From Candidatus Altarchaeales archaeon (GTDB taxonomy: Archaea; Altiarchaeota; Altiarchaeia; IMC4; SCGC-AAA252-I15): a stretch of 8,789 nucleotides of DNA. The position numbers and the translations under genes are program-made. Positions 1 to 6,699 of this stretch are shown here, piece by piece; positions within the stretch are counted from its first letter, which is position 1, and each line of letters opens with the position of its first letter. Under the pieces are notes generated by a model that saw only the letters and a program-made list of their open reading frames with translations, made no database searches and was not told where the DNA came from. The stretch is from positions 1-8,789 of the forward strand of contig WJJK01000130.1 in NCBI GenBank assembly GCA_014729705.1, given 5' to 3'.

Positions 1-390
1 ATTCCTCTCATCATCTAAGAGAAACACGTTGCCTTTGCTGAATAACTCAAAGACTAGGTGAAACACGCCCTTTTTGGAGTGGATCTTTATTTCAAATATC
101 CGGTCAAACCCGGCTTGACTTAAGCCTCTCACATAACCTTGGGAAAGATTCTTTCTAAGCTGCATCGCAAAGGAGGAGGGAGTCTGAGGAGCCTGCCACC
201 GGTGGGAACTGCAACAAGCAAAAGAGGGGGTGACTATGAAATCCACCCGACCCACACCCGGGCTATGGAACCTGAGTAAAACGTCGCGCTCCCCGAGTTG
301 ATAGGCTTTGTCGAAACGCGCCCCAACCAAAACGCCGCCCCACTCCCGTAAAAGAAAATGAAGATCAACGCTGGACAAAGATTTTTTCAT
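1..390 (-). CDS. rqcH: RqcH/NEMF-family ribosome quality control factor, N-terminal part
   Basis: The minus strand reads open for 130 codons from an ATG at 390-388 to the left edge, so the C-terminal part lies outside the window. RqcH (NFACT family, relative of Rqc2/NEMF) binds the large ribosomal subunit with stalled peptidyl-tRNA and directs C-terminal tailing of the stalled chain. The visible part is the start of the NFACT-N domain. It begins MKKSLSSVDLHFLLRE, followed by GARFDKAYQ, then PSSFAMQLRKNL at residues 71-82, and GFDRIFEI with the Asp96-Arg97 pair equivalent to the DR motif needed for tailing in characterised members. An in-frame TGA lies six codons upstream of the ATG and the N-terminus matches the family, so the start is firm. 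It is divergent from the membrane protein gene. No clear ribosome binding site is seen; a weak TATA-like stretch near 416-425 is compatible with a leaderless message. Family assignment is from recognition of motifs. Confidence 0.93.
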   Translation of the reverse strand, partial: MKKSLSSVDLHFLLREWGGVLVGARFDKAYQLGERDVLLRFHSPGVGRVDFIVTPSFACCSSHRWQAPQTPSSFAMQLRKNLSQGYVRGLSQAGFDRIFEIKIHSKKGVFHLVFELFSKGNVFLLDDERN

Positions 391-432
391 GACAATAATA
401 TTTATTCAGCGTCTTTCATTAAGTACAAGGGG
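391..432 (+). promoter_or_regulatory. Divergent intergenic region with TATA-like element
   Basis: The 42 bases between the rqcH start and the membrane protein start contain an AT-rich element, aataatatttatt, at 394-406. Its centre is about 31 bases ahead of the ATG at 433, so transcription would begin only a few bases before that ATG, giving a nearly leaderless message. For rqcH only a weaker candidate (about 416-425 read on the minus strand) has suitable spacing. Assignment is by position and composition only. Confidence 0.45.
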
Positions 433-2280
433 ATGAACAAGAAAATCAACATAGAACTCGACTCAATTAACGTCCCCCAGAGGGCGAAGGTTTTTCTGCT
501 GATTTTATTGGTCTCGGCGGTGACGAAAGAAAGCCTCCCAACATCATTTAACGTGGGCGGCGGGGGTTGGTGGATGTGTTTGAACTACGTTGAGGAAGGC
601 ACACTCTATGCAGGGCAACCCTACTGCGCCCAACCCCCCATAATATATTATATTGGATTGGGTTTGCTGAAAACCTTCGGAGAAGACCTGCTGCTTTTAT
701 CGATGTGGATTCTCCTGATCACAAGCAACATAGTCATGTACCTTTTGCTTGGAGAAATACTGAAAAAACACGGAATTTACCACCCCATAATCTATAGCCT
801 GCTTTATTTGCTTACAGTATACAGGTTTATGGGCAGCATCAACTCAACCATTGCCTGCGCACTGTTCGTCGTAGGATACTATATACTATACTACTTCAGA
901 CACATATACCGGGGCCTGCTGGCGGGGGTGGCTTTTGCATTCGCCGTCTTCACTAAATACACTACGATACTCCCGATGTTAATTGTTGTGGGATACGCTT
1001 TCTCCACCCAAATATTTCACACAAAAAACTTTGGGAGGAGAACACGTCTCACCCCTAAATGCGGTTTCCAACCCTTCAGAGACTTGATGGGCGCGGCGAT
1101 ACCCATATTATCATTATATCTCCTCCTAACCCACACTTACCCTAATTTTATGGAATACACTTTCACAGGACACCAACAACAGATGAGCAAAGACCTCATA
1201 CATAGTCTCGTGGTGTTATGGGAAACCGCCAGCCTACGGACGGCGGCCTCCACCATAATGCTTTTGATTTTAGCATACTGTGTCTTGAAAAAATTTTTCC
1301 AACGGGATACTTTTATTTACCCCTTAACCACAGCTTCACTATTTTTCTATGGATTAGGCGCCATCTTAATGTGGGGGGAGCCGCATATAGGGAGCTACTA
1401 TATGCTTCCCGTCTACCCGTTCCTAGTGTTAACCTTCATGGTGGTCTGGCGTAACTCCAAAAAAATTTTTTCCGCGCTTTTTTTAGTGACACTCATATAC
1501 CCCTCAATATTCGGAAGCCCCCTACAGGATATAAGCCGCTGGGGTTTCGACCAGCAGAAGAATCAGGCTATAGAGACCATTGAATACGGCCTGCATTACA
1601 TACCGCCGCAGGAGGGCTACGTATTAACCGAAGGCCCACGCGGGTACGAAAAAATATTTAGGAGATACCATACACCCATCAAACAAAAACAAGTGAGGGT
1701 GGTGGGGGAGGGGAGGGGTTACACCGTCCACGAAGACCCCGCCTGGGCGCCTGAACTCAGGGAGAAAATCAACCTAACCCACGGAGTCTCCCAATCCTAT
1801 GAAAACCTCACAGAAAAAGAAGAAACATTACTTAAAGAAATAAAAAAAGATAGGTTCTCCCTAATAATGTATGGACCCCCACAGTGGAGTACACTCACTC
1901 GGGTGCTGCGAGAAACCGAAAACCACATTAGGGGAAGCTACTGCCCAATATACGTCCCGAATTTCCTCTACCAAGGAGACGGGAAATTCTACAGCTCCCT
2001 TTATTTCCAAAACCCAAAAGACTGCATAAAAATGAGGCGGGACTTGAAAAAATATTATACGAAAAAATTCAACGAAATCTGCTCCATAAGCTCCAAAGCA
2101 GCGTCCAGAATAAAGAAAACCGCCTATTGGAACAGGTATATTATAAAACAAAGCTGTGGCGTGGAAAAAGAATTCCAGTACACGGAAACCAACAGAAACA
2201 AGATGAACGCCCTTGACGTAATTATAATGCTCTTAATGTACCCCCCAACGTTTTGGTTCATGAAGTTCCTGGAATCCTAA
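433..2280 (+). CDS. GT-C-like polytopic membrane glycosyltransferase (ArnT/PMT type), putative
   Basis: This is a 615-residue membrane protein with about ten or eleven hydrophobic segments within residues 17-361, then a charged, probably extracytoplasmic domain (about 365-590) and a last hydrophobic stretch (592-610). After the first segment comes a loop with LNYVEEGTLYAGQPYCAQPP (residues 50-69). This resembles the G-x-PY...PP signature of GT-C enzymes, which transfer sugars from lipid-phosphate donors. GEPHIGSYYMLPVYPFLVL at 315-333 resembles the RYxLPxxP region of ArnT-like proteins. The acidic pair normally placed just after the first segment is replaced by a Gly-rich GGGGWW. The reading frame extends back to an ATG at 358, but that would overlap rqcH by 33 bases and add a non-hydrophobic tail; the ATG at 433 fits the TATA-like element. 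Donor, acceptor and activity are unknown. It could be a degenerate or specialised member. Confidence 0.6.
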   Translation: MNKKINIELDSINVPQRAKVFLLILLVSAVTKESLPTSFNVGGGGWWMCLNYVEEGTLYAGQPYCAQPPIIYYIGLGLLKTFGEDLLLLSMWILLITSNIVMYLLLGEILKKHGIYHPIIYSLLYLLTVYRFMGSINSTIACALFVVGYYILYYFRHIYRGLLAGVAFAFAVFTKYTTILPMLIVVGYAFSTQIFHTKNFGRRTRLTPKCGFQPFRDLMGAAIPILSLYLLLTHTYPNFMEYTFTGHQQQMSKDLIHSLVVLWETASLRTAASTIMLLILAYCVLKKFFQRDTFIYPLTTASLFFYGLGAILMWGEPHIGSYYMLPVYPFLVLTFMVVWRNSKKIFSALFLVTLIYPSIFGSPLQDISRWGFDQQKNQAIETIEYGLHYIPPQEGYVLTEGPRGYEKIFRRYHTPIKQKQVRVVGEGRGYTVHEDPAWAPELREKINLTHGVSQSYENLTEKEETLLKEIKKDRFSLIMYGPPQWSTLTRVLRETENHIRGSYCPIYVPNFLYQGDGKFYSSLYFQNPKDCIKMRRDLKKYYTKKFNEICSISSKAASRIKKTAYWNRYIIKQSCGVEKEFQYTETNRNKMNALDVIIMLLMYPPTFWFMKFLES

Positions 2281-2294
2281 CGCAATTCACTGAG

Positions 2295-2303
2295 AGTATA
2301 ATA
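2295..2303 (+). promoter_or_regulatory. TATA-like promoter element for the isomerase gene
   Basis: The sequence gtataata at 2296-2303 is centred about 28 bases before the ATG at 2328, the spacing expected for a leaderless archaeal transcript. No Shine-Dalgarno sequence precedes that ATG, which supports a leaderless message. A second AT-rich stretch (cttaaat, 2306-2312) is too close to the ATG to be preferred. Confidence 0.45.
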
Positions 2304-2327
2304 CACTTAAATCAATAATTAATTAGG

Positions 2328-3209
2328 ATGAGTGTTGAGGATACTGCTGAGAGAATCCAGTCTATGGAGGTTCGGGGTGCTTTGAGGATTGCGGTTACTG
2401 CGGCAGAGGCGATGCTCTCTGAGATAATGGGGGGTGCAGACATCCCTTCGCTTGAGCGCTCGGCGGGGGTTTTGAAGGCCGCCCGGCCGTCTGCCGTGAG
2501 CCTGCCTAACGCCGTGGACTACGTATTATATCTTTCAAGGAAACACGAAGACGAGAATACAAGAATCAAGAGGGTTGAGGGTTTCATTGAATCCCAGAGG
2601 AAGGCAAGGCAGAAGATAGCGGAAATAGGCTCCCACCTCATTGAGGAGGGAGACGTTTTGTTAACCCACTGCAACAGCACCGCAGCCACAAGCGTAATTA
2701 AGGCTGCCCACAGTCTTGGGAGGAAAATCAGGGTGTTTGCAACCGAAAGCAGGCCCCGCTATCAGGGGCACCTAACCTATAAAGACCTGAGTAAGGCGGG
2801 AGTTGACGTCACATTAATCGTTGATTCTGCTGTTAACTTCACCCTCCACGAGAAAAACATAGACAAAGTGATTGTGGGGGCGGACACGGTATACGTGAAT
2901 GGGGATGTGATAAACAAGATCGGCACAAGCCAGGTGGCTTTAGCCGCCCACGTCAACGACGTGGACTTCATGGTCGCAACCGAGTCCATTAAATTCAGCC
3001 CCCAATCCCTCCTAGGCATACAAACACAAATTGAGGAGCGGGACCCCAGGGAGGTGGCTGACTTCGCCGAACAGGTATTCAACCCCGCATTCGACGTAAC
3101 ACCCAAGGAACACATACACCAGATAATCACCGAATACGGGGTGATACCGCCTGAGGCGGCATACCACATACTAAAGGAACACTACAGTTGGAGGCTTGAG
3201 GATGGATGA
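2328..3209 (+). CDS. e2b2: Ribose-1,5-bisphosphate isomerase (eIF2B-like family)
   Basis: This 293-residue cytosolic enzyme is predicted to convert ribose 1,5-bisphosphate to ribulose 1,5-bisphosphate. That is the middle step of the archaeal AMP pathway, between AMP phosphorylase and type III RubisCO. Visible signatures are MEVRGALRIA (13-22), RPSAVSLPNAVDYV (53-66), LTHCNS with Cys115, ATESRPRYQG (138-147), VGADTVYVNGDVINKIGT with Asp186 (183-200) and NPAFDVTP (252-259). Cys115 and Asp186 correspond to the catalytic Cys and Asp of the Thermococcus enzyme. The ESRPRYQG and NPAFDVTP blocks favour this enzyme over methylthioribose-1-phosphate isomerase (MtnA) or a true eIF2B subunit, although such genes are often labelled eIF2B-like. 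The start is the ATG 25-32 bases after a TATA-like element. The last 8 bases overlap the next gene, suggesting co-translation. RubisCO and AMP phosphorylase genes are not in this window. Confidence 0.9.
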   Translation: MSVEDTAERIQSMEVRGALRIAVTAAEAMLSEIMGGADIPSLERSAGVLKAARPSAVSLPNAVDYVLYLSRKHEDENTRIKRVEGFIESQRKARQKIAEIGSHLIEEGDVLLTHCNSTAATSVIKAAHSLGRKIRVFATESRPRYQGHLTYKDLSKAGVDVTLIVDSAVNFTLHEKNIDKVIVGADTVYVNGDVINKIGTSQVALAAHVNDVDFMVATESIKFSPQSLLGIQTQIEERDPREVADFAEQVFNPAFDVTPKEHIHQIITEYGVIPPEAAYHILKEHYSWRLEDG

Positions 3210-3693
3210 AGACACGAGAAACAAGGTTAAAGCCGCAATATATGATGCGGACATAATTAAACTCAGGGAACTGGCAGGTTACTTCACCGACGAGGCTGCG
3301 ATAAACCAAGAGAAACAAGAAATACTTTTAGCGCAAATCACCTACTGCTATAACAAGATATTCAGCAAAATACACCTCAAAGACAAGGCCCAGGAATTAA
3401 TACAAACCACGGTCAAAAAAATTGACGAACAAAAATATGAATCCATCCTGAAGGATATACAGGAGTTCGACGAAACCCATGGATTATTCCACGGCGGCTT
3501 AGTAGGGAAAGCCCGGATAAAAATCGGCTCCCGCCTCTACAGCCAAGGATTATCCATAGGCCAGGCCGCGGAGTTATCGGATGCGAACGTAGGAGACGTG
3601 CAGGAATACGTGGGGGATACTAAATACCACGAAAAAATGCAGGGCATAAGCCTTGAAGAAAGACTTAGGATAGCAAGAGACATACTAAAATAA
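3202..3693 (+). CDS. Small helical protein with C-terminal HTH-like segment, unknown function
   Basis: I do not recognise a named family for this 163-residue protein. It is charged, soluble and predicted to be largely helical, with no signal peptide or membrane segment. The N-terminal two thirds (1-95) look like consecutive helices. GLFHGGLVGKARIKIG (94-109) is a glycine-containing linker. Residues 112-138, including GLSIGQAAELSDANVGDVQEYVG, have the pattern of a helix-turn-helix in which GLSIGQAAEL starts the first helix. A similar segment occurs at the C-terminus of various small archaeal proteins. A TTG at 3196 is in frame, but GGAGG at 3190-3194 sits 7 bases before the ATG at 3202, which decides the start. 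The gene overlaps the isomerase by 8 bases and is followed by the psmA promoter, so it is probably the end of the isomerase transcript. Whether it binds DNA is unknown. Confidence 0.8.
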   Translation: MDEDTRNKVKAAIYDADIIKLRELAGYFTDEAAINQEKQEILLAQITYCYNKIFSKIHLKDKAQELIQTTVKKIDEQKYESILKDIQEFDETHGLFHGGLVGKARIKIGSRLYSQGLSIGQAAELSDANVGDVQEYVGDTKYHEKMQGISLEERLRIARDILK

Positions 3694-3707
3694 GAAATAG
3701 GTCAACA

Positions 3708-3758
3708 TCTTTTTAAACGTATATTCCGTTTAAGTTAGACATTATAAAAGAAGGAGAG
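3708..3758 (+). promoter_or_regulatory. psmA promoter and ribosome binding site
   Basis: The 74-base gap before psmA holds a TATA-like ctttttaaa at 3710-3717, which would place the transcription start near 3740. A strong Shine-Dalgarno sequence, aaggagag at 3751-3758, lies 9 bases before the ATG at 3768. This looks like the main promoter of the proteasome-SBDS-exosome transcript. A second AT-rich stretch, ttataaaa at 3742-3749, is too close to the ATG to act as TATA box for it. Confidence 0.55.
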
Positions 3759-3767
3759 AATCAGACT

Positions 3768-4517
3768 ATGTATCCTGCAAGCACACAACCCTATGATAGG
3801 GCTATCACGGTATTCAGCCCCGATGGAAGGCTTTTCCAAGTGGAATACGCCCGGGAAGCGGTTAAGAGGGGCACGACAGCCGTCGGAGTAACCTACGAAA
3901 ACGGGGTTCTTTTGGGTGTTGACAAAAACATTTCAAGCAAATTAATCTCGCCAAAAAGCATCGAAAAAATATTTAAGATAGACGAGCACATAGCGGTCGC
4001 AACCTCCGGCCTTGTGGCAGACGCAAGGAGGCTGGTGCAGGATGCTAGGATAAGGTCGCAGAGAAACAAGCTCGTCTACTCAGAACCAATAAACCCTCTC
4101 ACACTCACACGCGACGTATGCGACATAAAACAGGCGTACACGCAATACGGGGGCGCCCGCCCATTCGGCACCGCACTCTTAATTGCGGGTGTGAACGAGA
4201 AACCCCACCTATATGAGACGGACCCTTCAGGCGCCTTCACCGAATACTATGCAACCGCCATAGGGATGGGCAAAAGAGACGTGGAACAAGTCTTTGAAGA
4301 GCGTTACGAGAAAAAACTACCCCGAAACAAGGCGGTGGAGATAGCTTTACTGGGTTTGGGTAAGGTAGCCGAAGGAGAGCTACGGGAAAAAGACATAGAC
4401 ATGATTTCAATCGAGGTTGAGGGTAAATACGTTAAAGTAAGTGAGGAAGAACTTAAAACAGCTTTAGGCGTCATCTCATCCGAGCTTAAGAAGAATCAAT
4501 CAGAGAAAAAACAATAA
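3768..4517 (+). CDS. psmA: 20S proteasome alpha subunit
   Basis: The 249-residue protein forms the outer rings of the archaeal 20S proteasome. These gate substrate entry and bind the regulatory ATPase (PAN or Cdc48-type). The N-terminal gate motif YDR is at residues 9-11, followed by AITVFSPDGRLFQVEYA (12-28), the family signature. SIEK at 64-67 places Lys67 at the position of Thermoplasma Lys66, which binds the HbYX tails of activators. TSGLVADARRLV (79-90) and YTQYGGARPFGTALLI (124-139) are also typical. Length is slightly above that of the Thermoplasma protein because of a charged tail ending in Lys and Gln. It lacks the catalytic N-terminal Thr, as expected for an alpha subunit; the beta subunit is not in the window. 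It heads a run of five same-strand genes. Ten adenines follow directly in and after the TAA stop. Confidence 0.98.
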   Translation: MYPASTQPYDRAITVFSPDGRLFQVEYAREAVKRGTTAVGVTYENGVLLGVDKNISSKLISPKSIEKIFKIDEHIAVATSGLVADARRLVQDARIRSQRNKLVYSEPINPLTLTRDVCDIKQAYTQYGGARPFGTALLIAGVNEKPHLYETDPSGAFTEYYATAIGMGKRDVEQVFEERYEKKLPRNKAVEIALLGLGKVAEGELREKDIDMISIEVEGKYVKVSEEELKTALGVISSELKKNQSEKKQ

Positions 4518-4583
4518 AAAAAAAATTGAGCTTAATTAAATCAGTTGCCGCCTAAACCGCGGTTTCACACTAATAAACCAAAG

Positions 4584-5273
4584 ATGGTCAGACTAGAGGA
4601 AGCTATTGTTGCTAGAATAAAGACTCACGGGAAAACATTCGAGCTTCTCGTGGACCCTGAGAAGGCGGTTTCATACAAAAGCGGGGAATCCACTCCACTA
4701 GGCGACGTAGTCGCCGTTGAGAGTGTCTTCAAAGACGCAGGCAAAGGGGATCGAGCCTCTGAAGAGGATATGCAGCAGGTTTTTGAAACAACAAACTTCG
4801 AAGTCATAGCAGACCGGATCCTGAGGAAGGGGGAGATACATTTAACTGCGGAGCAGAGAAAAAACATGCAGAAAGACCGGGAGAACCAGGTCGTATCAGC
4901 CATAGCCAAAAACGCCATAAACCCGCAGACCGGCGCACCCCACCCCCCCACAAGAATTAAAAAAGCGCTTTCAGAGGCTAAAGTACATATAGATTACACA
5001 AAGTCCGCGAAAGAACAGGTGGAGTCAAGCCTCAAAGCCATACGACCCATAATACCCATTAAACTCACAAGCGTTGATTTAGCGGTTAAAATACCCGCAG
5101 CCTACACAGGCAAAATATATTCCGCTTTACACGAGTTCGGGGAAGTGAAAAACGAGCAATGGCGGGAGGGCGATCAATACGTTTTAATTTCAATCCCCGG
5201 GGGCTTGCAGGATGACTTCCTAAGCAAAATCAGTTCATTGACTCACGGGGAAGCTGAAATCAAAAAAAGATGA
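4584..5273 (+). CDS. sdo1: Ribosome maturation protein SDO1/SBDS
   Basis: This 229-residue protein is the archaeal Shwachman-Bodian-Diamond protein, which in eukaryotes helps release eIF6 from the 60S subunit. Three domains are recognisable. The N-terminal FYSH domain (about 1-85) opens MVRLEEAIVARI and includes TFELLVDP (18-25) and the Ser/Asp-rich KGDRASEEDMQQVFETT (54-70). The middle helical domain (about 90-160) carries INPQTGAPHPPTRI (112-125). A C-terminal ferredoxin-like domain (about 160-229) includes GEVKNEQW and YVLISIPGGL. The frame is open upstream to a TTG at 4545, but the family normally starts at the MVxLExA segment, so the ATG at 4584 is preferred. Neither start has a clear Shine-Dalgarno sequence; an AT-rich cttaattaaa at 4531-4540 might be a weak internal promoter. 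The stop overlaps the rrp4 start (ATGA), implying translational coupling with the exosome cap subunit. Confidence 0.95.
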   Translation: MVRLEEAIVARIKTHGKTFELLVDPEKAVSYKSGESTPLGDVVAVESVFKDAGKGDRASEEDMQQVFETTNFEVIADRILRKGEIHLTAEQRKNMQKDRENQVVSAIAKNAINPQTGAPHPPTRIKKALSEAKVHIDYTKSAKEQVESSLKAIRPIIPIKLTSVDLAVKIPAAYTGKIYSALHEFGEVKNEQWREGDQYVLISIPGGLQDDFLSKISSLTHGEAEIKKR

Positions 5274-5938
5274 CAGACGAAAAAACAAACCTAAAGGAAA
5301 GACAGATAGTATACCCAGGCCAGGTGTTAGCTGAAGGGAGTGCCCCAGGCCCCAACTGCTACAAAGAAGGCGGGAAAATAATTTCGCTTGTATCAGGGCT
5401 AGCTAACATAGGCAAAGACCGGGTAAGCGTAATACCCTTCAAAGGCAAGTACACGCCCAAGGCAGGAGACCACGTCATAGGGGTGTTGGTTGAGGATTTG
5501 GGGAGTGTGTGGCTTGTAGACATACAATCCCCCTACATGGGGATACTCCGTGAGGAGCGGGACTCAAACCGCCGCGGCAGGGATCGACGGGGCAGACAGC
5601 CTGATCTTAAGGTAGGCGGCATAGTATCAACCAAAATAATCTCCGTAGACGAGGTAAAGGAACCCCAACTCATCCGGCCGTGGACGCTTGAGGATGGCTA
5701 CATAATAAAGGTAGACCCCAAAAAGATACCGAGGGTTATAGGGAAAAACAAGTCCATGCTAAACATAATCAAAGACAAGACGAAGTCGAACGTCGTAGTC
5801 GGGCAAAACGGCTTAATCTGGATTAAAGCAGGTGACACCGATTTAGCGGTGGAAGCCATACGCCAGATAGAGGCTGAAGCCCACACAAGGGGTTTGACTG
5901 ACCGAATCAGTGAAATGCTTGATAATAAAACAAAATAA
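5270..5938 (+). CDS. rrp4: Exosome complex RNA-binding subunit Rrp4
   Basis: Rrp4 (222 residues) is a cap subunit that sits on the Rrp41/Rrp42 hexamer ring and guides RNA into the central channel. The order is an N-terminal domain (about 10-55: VYPGQVLAEG and a Gly-rich hairpin), an S1 domain (about 60-135: GDHVIGVLVEDLGSVWLVDI), and a KH domain (about 145-205: KKIPRVIGKNKSMLNIIK). The KH loop is GKNK rather than GxxG; I recall the same in crenarchaeal Rrp4, so this is probably lineage-typical and not a defect. The loop at 94-109, REERDSNRRGRDRRGR, has eight Arg in 16 residues and seems unusually basic for this S1 domain. The C-terminal AHTRGLTDRISEML is typical. Csl4, the alternative cap, and DnaG are not in this window. 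The start ATG overlaps the sdo1 stop. No ribosome binding site is seen, so re-initiation is likely. Confidence 0.96.
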   Translation: MTDEKTNLKERQIVYPGQVLAEGSAPGPNCYKEGGKIISLVSGLANIGKDRVSVIPFKGKYTPKAGDHVIGVLVEDLGSVWLVDIQSPYMGILREERDSNRRGRDRRGRQPDLKVGGIVSTKIISVDEVKEPQLIRPWTLEDGYIIKVDPKKIPRVIGKNKSMLNIIKDKTKSNVVVGQNGLIWIKAGDTDLAVEAIRQIEAEAHTRGLTDRISEMLDNKTK

Positions 5939-5961
5939 AAAAAACATAATGTGATGTGAGA

Positions 5962-6696
5962 ATGAGTGAAGCAGAAAATACGAAGGAATTAAAACTACTT
6001 AAAGACGGCAAGAGATTAGACGGCCGAGACTATGATCAACTTAGGGAAATCCAGATGCAGTTAGGGGTATTAAAGCGGCCTCAGGGATCGGCTTACCTTA
6101 AATGGGGTGGAAACAAAGTCATTGCGGCGGTGTACGGGCCCCGCGAGCTGCACCCGAAGTTTCTTCAGGACCCAACCGGAGCAGTCATAAGATACACCTA
6201 TAATATGGCTCCCTTCAGCGTCGACGACCGCAAACGCCCAGGCCCCGATAGGAGGAGCGTTGAGATAAGCAAGATAAGCGCGGAGGCTTTGGCTTCAGTA
6301 GTGCAGGTAACCGAATACCCAAACACAGTAATCGACGTGTTCGTTGAGGTGCTGCAGGCTGACGCAGGCACCCGCTGCGCTGGATTAACCTGCGCCTCGC
6401 TTGCATTAGCAGACGCTGGAGTCCCTATGAAGGACCTCGTAGCATCCTGTGCGGCAGGTAAAATCGAAGGCGAAATAGTGTTGGATTTGATGAAGGAGGA
6501 GGACAACTACGGGGAATGCGACCTCCCAATCGCGGTACTGCCTAACTCAGAGGAGATAGTGCTGCTTCAGATGGACGGTCACCTGACCCGCGAGGAATTC
6601 ACGAAAGCATTGGATCTAGCTAAAGTAGGCTGCATGCAGATAGCTAAGATGCAGAAGAAGACGCTGCTTGAAGCAGTTAAAGGCGGGGAGGAATAA
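5962..6696 (+). CDS. rrp41: Exosome catalytic subunit Rrp41 (RNase PH fold)
   Basis: This 244-residue subunit is the phosphorolytic 3'-5' exoribonuclease of the archaeal exosome, which can also add A-rich tails. It opens with the RNase PH signature DGKRLDGRDYDQLREI (15-30). GSAYLKWGGNKVIAAVYGP is at 42-60. The basic RNA/phosphate-binding pair Arg97-Arg98 lies in KRPGPDRRS, Arg138 lies in DAGTRCAGL, and the acidic pair Asp181 and Asp187 (in EEDNYGECDLP) matches Asp182/Asp188 of the Sulfolobus enzyme, of which Asp182 is catalytic. All key residues are intact, so it should be active. The frame extends to a GTG at 5956, but gtgat at 5951-5955, which can pair with the archaeal 16S tail, is better spaced from the ATG at 5962. 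Rrp4 ends 23 bases upstream and rrp42 starts 3 bases downstream. Confidence 0.97.
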   Translation: MSEAENTKELKLLKDGKRLDGRDYDQLREIQMQLGVLKRPQGSAYLKWGGNKVIAAVYGPRELHPKFLQDPTGAVIRYTYNMAPFSVDDRKRPGPDRRSVEISKISAEALASVVQVTEYPNTVIDVFVEVLQADAGTRCAGLTCASLALADAGVPMKDLVASCAAGKIEGEIVLDLMKEEDNYGECDLPIAVLPNSEEIVLLQMDGHLTREEFTKALDLAKVGCMQIAKMQKKTLLEAVKGGEE

Positions 6697-6699
6697 AAG

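Noticed and set aside
358..432. N-terminal extension of the membrane protein from an ATG at 358
   Set aside because: It overlaps the first codons of rqcH, has no promoter at suitable distance, and adds 25 residues unlike a membrane protein N-terminus.
2777..3169. Minus-strand open frame of 130 codons inside the isomerase gene
   Set aside because: The + strand frame carries the catalytic motifs throughout; the minus frame has no recognisable domain or start signals.
2328..3209. Translation initiation factor eIF2B subunit or MtnA for the isomerase gene
   Set aside because: The ESRPRYQG and NPAFDVTP blocks and the overall match to the Thermococcus ribose-1,5-bisphosphate isomerase are better explained by that enzyme.
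4545..4583. TTG start of SBDS giving 13 extra residues
   Set aside because: Family members start near the MVRLEEA segment, and there is no ribosome binding site before the TTG.
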